NCBI GenBank assembly: GCA_019637555.1
Contig: JAHBVK010000002.1
Span: 178,896-242,895 of the forward strand
Direction of reading: 5' to 3'
From: Anaerolineae bacterium
Lineage (GTDB): Bacteria > Chloroflexota > Anaerolineae > Aggregatilineales > UBA2796
Length of the DNA stretch: 64,000 nucleotides
Shown here: one piece after another, positions 1 to 8,384 of the stretch
How the letters are laid out: the number at the start of each line of letters is the position of its first letter
How positions within the stretch are numbered: the first letter of the stretch is position 1
Notes under the pieces: model-generated
The model's database searches: none
Told to the model about the DNA's origin: nothing
What the model saw: the letters and a program-made list of their open reading frames with translations, nothing else
Program-made: the position numbers and the translations under genes

Positions 1-76
1 TCCCTAACACACGGGGAATAAGGCTGGCTCACTTACCAAACTTAATTGATACAAAGGATAATTGCAAACGAGCTTT

Positions 77-781
77 TCAGGATGTTGTGGGCGGTGTCGA
101 GTGAATAATGTACCCCATTCCCGGCACAGTTTCTAGCAAGGTGCTGTAATTATCCCCTAATTTTTTACGAATTCGCCCGAAATAGATGTGCAGATAGTGG
201 TTCGAGCCGCGATATTCTGTGCCCCAGACCATCGCCAGCAGTTCATCATGGCTCAGGATCTTGTCGCTGTTGCGCACCAATGCTGCCAGCAGCGCGAACT
301 CGGTGCGCGTCAGGTGAATATCTTCGTTGTCGACGAAGGCGCGCCGCCCTTTCAGATCTACTTTCAAACCGCTGACTTGCACCACATCCACTGCTGGAAG
401 CTGCTGCGTGCCCGTCGAACGCCGCATCAGCGCACGGATGCGCGCCATGAGTTCCGATGCACCGAACGGCTTAGTAATGTAATCATCAGCGCCCGCGTCC
501 AGCGCATCAACTTTGAGTTGTTCGTCGTCATGTGCGCTCAACACGATCACAGGCATGTCCCAGCCCTGCTGGCGAATCCAGGCACATACCTCACCACCCG
601 TCATCCCCGGCATGACCAAGTCGAGGATCACTAAGTCGCAAAGTTGTTGTTGTAGAGACGCGATTGCCTGTACACCGGAAGTCGCTTCGCGCACGCTGTA
701 TTCACGCCCTTCCAGATTCACGCGCACCAGCCGCAGAATGTTCGGATCATCGTCCGCTACTAACACCGAGGTTTTGTTCAT
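77..781 (-). CDS. OmpR/PhoB-family response regulator
   Basis: A two-domain DNA-binding response regulator of about 234 residues. Seen: the receiver has the acidic pair in VLVADDDPN, the phospho-acceptor Asp in VILDLVMPG and the Lys in YITKPFG. The C-terminal half (about 135-230) is a winged helix with LTRTEFALLAALVRN and a YLHIYFGRIRKKLG recognition region. The ATG at 781 is preceded by GGAGG five bases away; the slightly longer GTG start at 793 lies in that ribosome site itself, so I take 781. No histidine kinase is adjacent. KdpE- or PhoB-like by domain order, but the regulon cannot be inferred. Confidence 0.93.
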   Translation of the reverse strand: MNKTSVLVADDDPNILRLVRVNLEGREYSVREATSGVQAIASLQQQLCDLVILDLVMPGMTGGEVCAWIRQQGWDMPVIVLSAHDDEQLKVDALDAGADDYITKPFGASELMARIRALMRRSTGTQQLPAVDVVQVSGLKVDLKGRRAFVDNEDIHLTRTEFALLAALVRNSDKILSHDELLAMVWGTEYRGSNHYLHIYFGRIRKKLGDNYSTLLETVPGMGYIIHSTPPTTS

Positions 782-996
782 AAAGACCTCCACCAGCCTC
801 TACGCACAATGCATGCCTCGCGCCGTTTTGAGATGAAGAGCATGGAGTAGATCGAGCCTAATAAAACAGATGAATTGAACAAAAATAGTAGCTGCAACAA
901 TCCTCTTTTTCAAGGTTTTTGCCTTAATGCCGAATCGACGAATTATTTCAGAGTTCGCCCAAGCTTTGTAGATACTAGAGCAGGTTTAGCGGGCTT

Positions 997-1371
997 CTAG
1001 TGAACTACTTGAGAAATGGTAGCCAGCAGTTCTTCAGTACCTACTGGTTTGACCAATCGCGCCACAATCTGGCGCTGACTGGCTTCTTCCGGGTCAAGTT
1101 GTAGGGGAGAGGCGGTCATCATAATCACGGGGATTTGACCTGCGGGCGTATTTTGCAGCGCTTGCAGCATTTCCAGTCCGCTCATTCCCGGCAGCTTAAG
1201 ATCAAGGATAATGGCAGCAGGCGGCTGCTCCTGTTGTAACCGCTGCTTCAACATAGCGAGCGTATCTTCGGCGCTTCCGGACTCCAGCACCTGATAGCCT
1301 CGAACACGCAAATTGATCACCACGAATTGACGAATGCGCGGCTCATCTTCAACAACTAGTATTGTGGGCAT
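997..1371 (-). CDS. Single-domain CheY-like response regulator
   Basis: A stand-alone receiver of 124 residues with no output domain. It has the acidic patch in LVVEDEPRI, the acceptor Asp in IILDLKLPGMSG, the switch Thr in VIMMTAS and the conserved Lys in ARLVKPVG. It lies 215 bases upstream of the OmpR regulator on the same strand, with no obvious terminator between. Single-domain receivers act in phosphorelays or by protein binding; the partner is not identifiable, though the giant kinase of this window is one candidate. Confidence 0.88.
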   Translation of the reverse strand: MPTILVVEDEPRIRQFVVINLRVRGYQVLESGSAEDTLAMLKQRLQQEQPPAAIILDLKLPGMSGLEMLQALQNTPAGQIPVIMMTASPLQLDPEEASQRQIVARLVKPVGTEELLATISQVVH

Positions 1372-1476
1372 ATCAAGTCATTACACGAGATTGGTGCTGC
1401 TGCAAAGAAGTATTATCATAATTGTTAACAGATTTGCCCACTTTGTGTATCTCAAATGTCATCGCAATTTGCTCCT

Positions 1477-1944
1477 CTAATGATAGGGGGATGCTTTTTG
1501 AGCAGGATCATAACCAATAGATGATTTCGACCCATCTCCATCATGGAATTCTTCGGTGCGCTCGGTAAATTGTATATAGATCCTGCCAGCTAAAACGCTG
1601 CGTATAGCAGCACTTACTGCGCTACCGCCATGTTCCTTCAGCACAAATCCGGCGACGCCATGATCTAGCGCCCGCTTGATCAGTTGTTCATCAGCCGACA
1701 GCGAGAGGACGATCACCCGCGTTTTAAGCCGTCGCGCCGTGATTTCGCGGATCATCTCCAGTTCCAGCGCATCCATCGTCAGCCCGGCGATCAGCAGATC
1801 AGGCTGCAAGCGCTCCAGATGATGAATGATCCCTGCCGCTTGTGCGCTCTCACCCACTAGCTGCAGATCTGATTCGGTTTCCAGCAGGATTTTTAAGCCA
1901 TCTCTGGCACGATGATGTGCTTCTAGCAAATAAATAGTTGCCAT
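1477..1944 (-). CDS. NarL-like pseudo-receiver lacking the acceptor Asp
   Basis: A 155-residue protein whose first 120 residues follow the receiver fold of NarL/FixJ regulators (IYLLEAHHRARDGL at the start, GFVLKEHG near the end). Where the family has PD-x4-D, this protein has PDLLIAGL, so the acceptor Asp is Gly; the acidic pair is reduced to Glu-Ala. The HTH output domain is missing, replaced by a short polar tail. The ATG at 1944 begins the conserved first strand, with GAGG eight bases upstream; an upstream extension to 2094 overlaps the next gene and looks non-coding. Probably a phosphorylation-independent protein-binding module or a decaying regulator. Confidence 0.72.
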   Translation of the reverse strand: MATIYLLEAHHRARDGLKILLETESDLQLVGESAQAAGIIHHLERLQPDLLIAGLTMDALELEMIREITARRLKTRVIVLSLSADEQLIKRALDHGVAGFVLKEHGGSAVSAAIRSVLAGRIYIQFTERTEEFHDGDGSKSSIGYDPAQKASPYH

Positions 1945-2071
1945 CGTAAGCAGCCTCGCAGTTAACACTAAAGAGTAGGATGAGAGTGTGAAGCGGGAAC
2001 GGGAAAAGTCATAGAGCGCGACGTGATCCGCGACAGTGACACTGCAACACAGGAACTCGGTAGGACAGCGA

Positions 2072-2950
2072 CTAGGCAGCCGTCGTTTCGCCACCCAGCA
2101 ATGTCAACACCTCGCCAGTGATATAACTGGAGTCGGCTTCCGATGCGAAAAAGACATAGGCGGGCGCGATCTCCTCAGGCTGTGCGGGTCGTTTCATCGG
2201 TGTCTCTTGCCCGAAGGTCGCCACTTTATCCGCTGGTTTGTCAGCAACATTGAGCGGTGTCCACACCGGACCGGGCGCTACACAGTTGACTCGAATCCCG
2301 CGTTTGACCACATTTTGTGCTAGTGCTTTGGTGAAGGCATGGATCGCGCCTTTGGTTGCCGAATAATCAAGCAAGCCGCCGCTGCCTTCCAAGCCCGTGA
2401 TCGAGCCAGTGTTGATGATCACGCCACCCTGTTTCAGCACAGGTAGTGCCGCCCGTGCCATGTAAAAATAGCCGAAGATGTTGGTCTGGAAAGTACGCTC
2501 CAACTGCTCGTCGCTGATGTCTTCCAAACGCTTCTGGTGCGCCTGATAAGCAGCGTTGTTGACCAGAATATCCAGCTTGCCAAGCTCCGCCACTGTTTTT
2601 TCTACTGCTTGCTGGCAGAACTGCGACTGGCGTACGTCACCTGAGATCAACAGGGCGCGCCGCCCTTCCTGCTCTACGGCTCGACGAGTTTCCTCAGCAT
2701 CTTTCTGTTCTTCAGGCAGATAAACAATGCTGACGTCCGCGCCCTCACGGGCAAATAACACGGCGACTGCACGCCCAATGCCCGAATCCCCACCTGTGAT
2801 CAGTGCTACTTTGCCTTTCAGCTTCTCCGCACCCCGGTACAACGGCGCCTGATACTCGGGACGCGGTGTGATGTTTGCTTCGATACCCGGTTTCGCTTGA
2901 TGTTGGGAGGGGAATGGAGGCAGTGGCTGATCTTGCTGCTTCGTTGCCAT
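2072..2950 (-). CDS. SDR family oxidoreductase (YhxC/YghA-like)
   Basis: A classical short-chain dehydrogenase of 292 residues with an N-terminal extension of about 45 residues rich in Pro and Gln, typical of the general-stress SDR group YghA/YhxC. It has the nucleotide-binding loop TGGDSGIG, NNAA, a catalytic Ser in NTGSITG, and YSATKGA carrying the Tyr and Lys. Start at 2950 has AGGAG upstream; the longer frame to 2986 has no ribosome site. The substrate is unknown. It is followed by the pseudo-receiver and preceded by a YtxH protein, which suggests a stress-related neighbourhood. Confidence 0.9.
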   Translation of the reverse strand: MATKQQDQPLPPFPSQHQAKPGIEANITPRPEYQAPLYRGAEKLKGKVALITGGDSGIGRAVAVLFAREGADVSIVYLPEEQKDAEETRRAVEQEGRRALLISGDVRQSQFCQQAVEKTVAELGKLDILVNNAAYQAHQKRLEDISDEQLERTFQTNIFGYFYMARAALPVLKQGGVIINTGSITGLEGSGGLLDYSATKGAIHAFTKALAQNVVKRGIRVNCVAPGPVWTPLNVADKPADKVATFGQETPMKRPAQPEEIAPAYVFFASEADSSYITGEVLTLLGGETTAA

Positions 2951-3041
2951 CTTGCTCCTAAGTGGATTTAGCCCACGATGCAGCAAAGATAACAGGCGCT
3001 CGCTATCAAAATCCCAAATACAATCCGACGCTGACGGCAGA

Positions 3042-3281
3042 TTACGACGATCCGCTGTTCATCCGCCGCGCTTCAGCCTTAGCTGCCTCTAAGCTTTCGG
3101 CTACCGTCTCGCCGGTGATCTGGCGGCGTACATCGCCAGCAGCGTCGCTGAGGTCATCGCGCAGTTCTTGCCCGCTGCGTGGTGCGAATAAAAAGGCGAG
3201 TACCGCGCCCGCTAGCGTGCCGATGACCGTCCCCCACGCGAAGGAACCTAACCCTGATTCTGAGTCTTTGCGCTCCGCCAT
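3042..3281 (-). CDS. YtxH domain-containing protein
   Basis: A 79-residue protein with one glycine-rich membrane segment at about 14-33 (GTVIGTLAGAVLAFLFAP), then the characteristic FAPRSGQELR turn and an amphipathic helix. This is the YtxH pattern seen in general-stress proteins. It starts 10 bases after the stop of the next membrane protein (3292-3768), so the two are probably co-transcribed. Molecular role unknown. Confidence 0.85.
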   Translation of the reverse strand: MAERKDSESGLGSFAWGTVIGTLAGAVLAFLFAPRSGQELRDDLSDAAGDVRRQITGETVAESLEAAKAEARRMNSGSS

Positions 3282-3291
3282 CGCTTGTTTA

Positions 3292-3768
3292 TTAGTCCTT
3301 CAGCCGATTACGCCCATTAATGTTTCGACGAATGCCCACGATTTCACCGAGGAAAGCGGTCACACCCGCCGCCGTCGAGGCTACTTTGATCACTGGCTCA
3401 GCGACGTTCTTACCCACGAACTGCGCTGTACCTTTGGCTGCGCTTGCCGTATCGCGCACCTCATCGATCAACGGCTTGACTTCATTCTTGAGTAGATTGA
3501 CCAGCGCCGAGAATTGCAGGATCAGCACGATCATGGCAACGCTGATGAACACGCCTTGCAGCGCCAGAATAATGATCAGCGCGTCGCGGACGACTTGAAA
3601 ACCAGTCGCCAAGCCACCTTCGGCACTGGTCAGCGCTACCACCACCGCGATCACCAGCGCGAGGACGATCATGCCACCGAGTACACCAAAGCCGATGATA
3701 AACCAGCGCTTCACACTGGAATTAGCGGAAGCGTCCTCTGTTACCTCAAGTTCTTGATTATCGCTCAT
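3292..3768 (-). CDS. Membrane protein of unknown function (DUF948-like layout)
   Basis: 158 residues with two predicted membrane helices (about 22-47 and 64-88), then a helical segment and an alternating small-residue region (VRDTASAAKGTAQFVGKNVA). This resembles the DUF948/YtxG arrangement that often accompanies YtxH genes, but I recognise it only by layout. It is encoded immediately upstream of the YtxH gene. It likely forms a small membrane-associated module with it; this is inference from adjacency. Confidence 0.7.
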   Translation of the reverse strand: MSDNQELEVTEDASANSSVKRWFIIGFGVLGGMIVLALVIAVVVALTSAEGGLATGFQVVRDALIIILALQGVFISVAMIVLILQFSALVNLLKNEVKPLIDEVRDTASAAKGTAQFVGKNVAEPVIKVASTAAGVTAFLGEIVGIRRNINGRNRLKD

Positions 3769-3835
3769 ACCCTATTTGCTCCACTGTATCCGATGCAGAC
3801 TGCGGAACAGGATGTAATTAGTAGATTATTGCTCT

Positions 3836-4141
3836 CTATTCCTGACGGCGTGGTACGTTGGTCAGGAAATGGGTGGCGAACAGCGCCAACCATGACCCAA
3901 GTGTAGCAGAAAATATATTCACCTGACCGATTGCCAACACCCTGACGCCCCCGACACTGCCGAAAAGCTGACCCAGCGTGAAGCCCAGCCAACTAGCCAG
4001 CAGAAATAACGCCATTCGCCGCAGGTCGCCGCCGAAGATGACGTGAAAAACTGCACCATAAATGGTTGCCAGAATAAAACCGAGGACGATGGATGGAGCT
4101 GGCACTAGAGTTGCAACACCTTTGATGGATGGTACACTCAT
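3836..4141 (-). CDS. Small integral membrane protein, unknown
   Basis: 101 residues, mostly hydrophobic, with about three membrane helices (VLGFILATIYGAVFHVIF, MALFLLASWLGFTLGQLF, and one near the C terminus). No family recognised. Same strand as and 67 bases upstream of the preceding membrane gene pair. The start at 4141 lacks a strong ribosome site. Confidence 0.6.
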   Translation of the reverse strand: MSVPSIKGVATLVPAPSIVLGFILATIYGAVFHVIFGGDLRRMALFLLASWLGFTLGQLFGSVGGVRVLAIGQVNIFSATLGSWLALFATHFLTNVPRRQE

Positions 4142-4225
4142 CTTAATGTCACGTACTGTAGCACACTAACGCTGAAATTTCGAGGATGTTCGGGTGATCG
4201 TCTACTTGGTACTGTATGGATAATC

Positions 4226-4254
4226 TTGGTAACTGAGACGGTTAACGCTATAAC
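4226..4254 (+). promoter_or_regulatory. Sigma70-like promoter of the SRPBCC gene
   Basis: TTGGTA at 4226-4231 and TATAAC at 4249-4254 are separated by exactly 17 bases, matching five of six and five of six consensus positions respectively. A start site 6-8 bases downstream would fall at about 4261-4263, directly at the ATG at 4264. No Shine-Dalgarno sequence precedes that ATG, so the transcript is predicted to be leaderless or nearly so. Confidence 0.55.
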
Positions 4255-4263
4255 TACACTGCT

Positions 4264-6006
4264 ATGATCGATCAACGCATATTAATCACTGCCCCGGCTG
4301 ATGCCGTGTGGCTTCATCTGACAGCCCCTGCTTCAATGCCGAAGTGGAACCGCTGCGCACGGCAAATGTCCATCATCAGTACGCATGCGGTTGGCGTTGG
4401 TGCACGTCGTCGCTGTGTTGACGACGATAACCGCACCACCGTCGAGGAGATCACGGCGTGGCTGGAAAATATCGGCTACGAATACAAAATGATCGACGGT
4501 CCGTTCCGCAAATTGAAGGGTCGGCTGCGGCTGCAAGCGGTTGCTGACGGCACCATTGTCAACTGGATCGTGGAGTACGAACTTAAAGGCATCTTAGCGG
4601 GCGCTCGTAACGCCCTTAGTTTCCGCCGTCACTACACCAACATGATGGCGGAAAGTCTGCGCGATCTGCGTAAGTTGGTGGAAAAAAGCGGCATCCAGTT
4701 CGATCCCGAAAAGCAAGCACGCTTTGGCATGCAGGCTGATCCCGGTGTGGAAGCGCGTGCTGCCCGTGCCGCTTCGATGGCAGAGGTGGCGATCAGCACC
4801 GAGAGCGGTGGCAAAGTGCCTGTTCGCGCCGAACGGATCGTGCTGCCACCGGATGAACGTCCTAAGACCGAGACTCCGACTCCAGCGGCATCTGTGGCTG
4901 CTATGCAAGCCGTAGAGATCGATAACGGGAATCTGGATGATGTCTGGTCGGATATTCCACCGGAAGCTGCTGTCGTCGGACTCTCCGCCGAAAAGATATT
5001 AGCGACGGCGCTGAAGTCCAACCCGCAGATTTTGCACGCCTTTACACCGCCAAAACCTGATCCGATTGCCGCCGCGCCGATCCTTCCCACACCGACGATC
5101 CCCGAACCGGATGCCCACAGCGCGGATACACCCTCCTCCGGCATGCGTCCGGTGACCATCGTAGAACCACCGCTAGATCAGGAGGATACGCGCCCGCGCA
5201 AAGCTGTCCAAAGTGCTGATAATCTACCTGCCGTTGTGCTGCCGGAAACGCCGTTAACAGAAACGCCGTTAACAGAAACGCCGCTGCCAGAAGAACCCGA
5301 TCTGGCGGAGGATACACCTGAATCTTACAAAGCGATGACCGTGCCGATCTCGTTGGTTGCGCCACCAGTAACACCAGCGCCACCCAAAGCGCCGATGCCC
5401 GTGACGCAGACTATTGAGGTGATCCCGCCGGAAGGATCGACGCCAACCCCAAGCCCGACAGGGAGTGCCGCCGCCACACCGATCCCCGCTACCGAGCCGC
5501 CTACCTCGCTGCCGGAGCGTGTGCCGACCCCGCCCGCGATCAATCTGGATCAACTGCGTGCCAGAGCGCAAGCCCTAGCAGCAGACTCTAACTCGAACAC
5601 CGCGCCCGGCTTCGATCCCGAGGCGGCGAATGGTGGCTTGCTGCCGCCACAAACCGACCAGCAGGACACGGGGCAGATCAGTATCTGGGAGATTTTCGGT
5701 GTCGAGTCCCCGACGCAGCGCGGTTTGGTGGCGCTAAATGAAGTAGTGGCACAGGCACGTGCCACCGCCGAGATGTCTGCGGTACCGGATGCCGCACAGG
5801 GGAAGGCAGAGGCGCAATCTGCCATACAGCTTGAACTGCCGCCTGAGCCGCCAGTGATTGAGGAAGATACAGCGCGGCGGACGCAGACTGCTAAAGTGGT
5901 CACGCTGACGCTGAAAAGTGCGCAGAATCGGCGTGCCAGTATTCCCGTGCGGAAGCAGATCGCCAGGCAACGCGCCAAAACCACGGTCAAGGTGCGGAGA
6001 CATTAA
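4264..6006 (+). CDS. SRPBCC-domain protein with long Pro-rich basic tail
   Basis: 580 residues. Positions 1-150 form an SRPBCC (polyketide cyclase/START-like) domain: VWLHLTAPASMPKWN at the start, then YEYKMIDGPFRKLKG and a terminal helix. This fold binds hydrophobic ligands. Residues about 165-520 are low-complexity, rich in Pro, Thr, Glu and Ala, including a threefold 15-base repeat. The last 35 residues are strongly basic (RRASIPVRKQIARQRAK), possibly nucleic-acid or membrane binding. Single gene, flanked by oppositely oriented genes, with its own promoter. The function of the tail is unknown. Confidence 0.8.
   Translation: MIDQRILITAPADAVWLHLTAPASMPKWNRCARQMSIISTHAVGVGARRRCVDDDNRTTVEEITAWLENIGYEYKMIDGPFRKLKGRLRLQAVADGTIVNWIVEYELKGILAGARNALSFRRHYTNMMAESLRDLRKLVEKSGIQFDPEKQARFGMQADPGVEARAARAASMAEVAISTESGGKVPVRAERIVLPPDERPKTETPTPAASVAAMQAVEIDNGNLDDVWSDIPPEAAVVGLSAEKILATALKSNPQILHAFTPPKPDPIAAAPILPTPTIPEPDAHSADTPSSGMRPVTIVEPPLDQEDTRPRKAVQSADNLPAVVLPETPLTETPLTETPLPEEPDLAEDTPESYKAMTVPISLVAPPVTPAPPKAPMPVTQTIEVIPPEGSTPTPSPTGSAAATPIPATEPPTSLPERVPTPPAINLDQLRARAQALAADSNSNTAPGFDPEAANGGLLPPQTDQQDTGQISIWEIFGVESPTQRGLVALNEVVAQARATAEMSAVPDAAQGKAEAQSAIQLELPPEPPVIEEDTARRTQTAKVVTLTLKSAQNRRASIPVRKQIARQRAKTTVKVRRH
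5245..5289 (+). repeat. 15-base tandem repeat in coding sequence
   Basis: Three copies of a 15-base unit (GAAACGCCGTTAACA, the third diverged), encoding ETPLT-ETPLT-ETPLP inside the Pro-rich linker of the SRPBCC protein. In-frame expansion or contraction would change only linker length. Confidence 0.8.
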
Positions 6007-6050
6007 ATCTCACTAATCAGGCTGCGGGATGTTGAGGTTACAAACAAGAA

Positions 6051-6129
6051 GGGCAGGTTTAGAAACCTGCCCCTACTTGGCGATTATTTGATTGTGCGAT
6101 GTTGTAGGGGTGGGTTTATTACCCACCCT
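6051..6129. repeat. Paired-palindrome repeat, family A (bidirectional terminator)
   Basis: Two palindromes face each other: GGGCAGGTTT...AAACCTGCCC followed by CCTAC, then after about 27 bases GTAGGGG and TGGGTTT...ACCCACCC. It fills the gap between two convergent genes and can fold as two hairpins or one long outer hairpin. Further copies lie at 25637-25720 and 59243-59320, with single-palindrome relatives at 60115 and 10028. Confidence 0.85.
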
Positions 6130-6131
6130 TT

Positions 6132-6809
6132 TCACTTGCCTGATACCGCTTCTACCTCGGCTGTAGTCTCAGTTGCGGTTGCAGTGTCGGCAGCAGCCGC
6201 TGTATTGGTGACATGTTCAGCACGTTCCAGCAGCATCAAATCCTGCGGTGTATCAATGTCCAGCGCGACGCTGCCAGAATGATAGACCTTGACGGTCACG
6301 CCTGCCTGCACTGCCGATTCCTGATGGCGCTGGAAACTCTGTGAGCCGTAAGCGAAGGGGATCAACCCCGGCGGCACGACCAGCATGGCGTTGGTACCAT
6401 CTCCCTGCCGATCCGGTGCTAGGACAACGGTCTGGTTGTAGCGCCCCAGATGCAGGATTTCGCGGACATCGTGCGCAGTCAGCAGCGGCAGATCGGCAGG
6501 TAAGATCAGGATCGCCTCTGCGCCCTTCAAACCAGCCACCTGTGCTGCCCGCATCAAGGCAGCGTTCAGTTCCGGCGCACCCGATTCCTGCACTGTAACC
6601 GCGTGATATTCTCTGGCGAGCGAAAGTACCTGTGGATCGCGGCTGATCACGAGAATGTTAGTGATCTCTTTGACTTGCGAGAGGATATTAAGGGTATGGC
6701 GGAAAAACCGTTCTGCTAATGCTTCACGCTGCTCTGTAGTCAGAACACCACTCAGTCGGCTTTTCGCCTTCGGAAATGGCTTCATTGGAACGATTGCCCA
6801 AACTCTCAT
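6132..6809 (-). CDS. cofC: 2-phospho-L-lactate/PEP guanylyltransferase (F420 synthesis)
   Basis: 225 residues, CofC/FbiD family. It activates 2-phospholactate, or phosphoenolpyruvate in the revised bacterial pathway, with GTP to give the donor for CofD. Seen: VWAIVPMKPFPKAKSRLSG at the N terminus (nucleotide loop), ILVISRDP, the metal/nucleotide segment LILPADLPLLTAHD, APDRQGDGTNAML, and a final DIDTPQDL motif. The last 28 residues are an Ala/Thr-rich tail beyond the family core. Its ATG overlaps the cofD stop as TAATG, so translation is probably coupled. Last gene of the F420 operon; a palindromic repeat follows. Confidence 0.92.
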   Translation of the reverse strand: MRVWAIVPMKPFPKAKSRLSGVLTTEQREALAERFFRHTLNILSQVKEITNILVISRDPQVLSLAREYHAVTVQESGAPELNAALMRAAQVAGLKGAEAILILPADLPLLTAHDVREILHLGRYNQTVVLAPDRQGDGTNAMLVVPPGLIPFAYGSQSFQRHQESAVQAGVTVKVYHSGSVALDIDTPQDLMLLERAEHVTNTAAAADTATATETTAEVEAVSGK

Positions 6810-7792
6810 TACTGACCTCTCACTTCACTGCCACGCCGCAATTCCGTGCCCCAGGCAAGGAGTTCGCTGGCTAACCGAATCCGATCCCCTGCATCTCGCA
6901 TCACTATATTTGACACCCAAACCCGCGTCGAAATATCTTGTGAACTTGCATGATCAGCATCGTCGATGACAAAGCCATCCAACAGATCGCCGTAGTAATC
7001 TGCTACACCAGCCGCTGTCGCCCGCATCCCCAGTTCCGCCATCAGTTTGGCGGCGGGACCTTTGAGCGCACTGCCCGCGATGATCGGACTGACGCACAGA
7101 CACGGCGCACGGCGATTCTGCAACGCCTCTCGAATCTGCCGTATCTGCAAGATCGGCTCGATAGAGAGCACCGGATTAGAGGGGCAGATCACGATCAAAT
7201 CCGCACTTTCCAACGCTTCTAATACGCCCGGAGCAGGTGCTGCTGATTCAGAACCTCGATACTCTAATCGTTTTACCACAGGTTGCCACCGAAAGCGTAC
7301 AAAATATTCCTGAAAATTTTGTGAACCGTACTCTACAGTATCAACAATTGTAGCGACTTGATCATCGCTCATAGGTAACAAGGTTGCCCCAATCCCCAAA
7401 CGACGCGCCAAGTCCTGCGTGATCACGCTCAACGGCTGACCGTTCGCCAGCGCTTCCGTGCGCAGTAGATTGGTGGCGAGGTCTTTATCGCCCAGCCCGA
7501 ACCACGCTTCGTCGCCGTACAGCTTCATCATCTCGATCATCTGGCGGGTATCATCCGCCAAGCCCCACCCATTGACCGGATGTGCCAAGCCAGCCAGTGT
7601 ATATAACACTGTGTCCAGATCGGGCGACACGTACAAACCGTACTTACGGAAGTCATCCCCTGTATTGACGACGACCGTCAGCGCGTCTGATGGCAGCGCA
7701 CGATACAAGCCATCGGCTAACTTCGCGCCGCCGACGCCGCCCGCTAAGGCGACTACACGACGCGGCATATTCTCATCATCCGTTAACGCCAT
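6809..7792 (-). CDS. cofD: 2-phospho-L-lactate transferase (F420-0 or dehydro-F420-0 synthase)
   Basis: 327 residues, CofD/FbiA family. It transfers the phospholactyl or enolpyruvyl moiety to the deazaflavin Fo. Seen: VVALAGGVGGAKLADGL at residues 13-29, NTGDDFRKYGLYVSPDLDT (substrate loop), GLGDKDLATNLLRT, MSDDQVATIV, and ICPSNPVLSIEPIL. The start at 7792 overlaps the end of the nitroreductase gene by 10 bases; an alternative ATG at 7768 is closer to the conserved core. It is downstream of cofE and the nitroreductase and upstream of cofC. In mycobacterial terms this is FbiA. Confidence 0.95.
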   Translation of the reverse strand: MALTDDENMPRRVVALAGGVGGAKLADGLYRALPSDALTVVVNTGDDFRKYGLYVSPDLDTVLYTLAGLAHPVNGWGLADDTRQMIEMMKLYGDEAWFGLGDKDLATNLLRTEALANGQPLSVITQDLARRLGIGATLLPMSDDQVATIVDTVEYGSQNFQEYFVRFRWQPVVKRLEYRGSESAAPAPGVLEALESADLIVICPSNPVLSIEPILQIRQIREALQNRRAPCLCVSPIIAGSALKGPAAKLMAELGMRATAAGVADYYGDLLDGFVIDDADHASSQDISTRVWVSNIVMRDAGDRIRLASELLAWGTELRRGSEVRGQ

Positions 7793-8382
7793 AACACACG
7801 ACTTTCTAACGGCTGGCGTGCTGATTGCTTCGCTTCAGCCGGATAGCCCACCGTGATCAGCGCCTGCGGCTGCCAATCAGCGGGTAGATCGAGTTCAGCG
7901 GCGACCACATCAGGGCAGAACAGCGGGGCGCACATCCAGCACGCGCCCAAGCCTTCTACGTAAGCCGCCAACAATAAGTTTTGAATCGCCAGCGCCGTGC
8001 TTTGCACCGCCATCAGATATTCGTTACGCGTCCGCCGATCATCAGGATAGGAGTCCATGTCGATCATGCTCAGGCTAACCACGATCAGAGCGGGTGCTTT
8101 GCTGATCCGCTGGTAGGATCGGCTGACATCTTTCTCGATCACCTCTGCGGGCGCGTTGTCAGCCGTCAGATCGGCACGCAAGCGCGTTCCCATCGCCTGC
8201 GCCAGCGAATGCCGCTGTTTGGCATCCGTAACGACGGCGAATCTCCACGGTTGGCGATTATGCGCCGATGGTGACCATGTGGCGGCGTTGAGCATCCGTT
8301 CCAATGCTTCGCGTGGCACAGCTTGATCGGTATAGCGGCGGATCGAACGCCTGCCCAACAGCACATCGTAAATTTCGGTCAT
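7783..8382 (-). CDS. FMN nitroreductase, FbiB C-terminal domain-like
   Basis: 199 residues of the nitroreductase fold: GRRSIRRYTDQAVP (FMN phosphate site), ATWSPSAHNRQPWRFAVV, and GLGACWMCAPLFCPDVV. In actinobacteria this domain is fused behind CofE in FbiB and reduces dehydro-F420-0 to F420-0. Here it is a separate gene that starts 2 bases after the cofE stop and overlaps cofD by 10 bases, so it very probably does the same job. The role is inferred from operon position plus family; a generic nitroreductase remains possible. Confidence 0.85.
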   Translation of the reverse strand: MTEIYDVLLGRRSIRRYTDQAVPREALERMLNAATWSPSAHNRQPWRFAVVTDAKQRHSLAQAMGTRLRADLTADNAPAEVIEKDVSRSYQRISKAPALIVVSLSMIDMDSYPDDRRTRNEYLMAVQSTALAIQNLLLAAYVEGLGACWMCAPLFCPDVVAAELDLPADWQPQALITVGYPAEAKQSARQPLESRVLWR

Positions 8383-8384
8383 GA

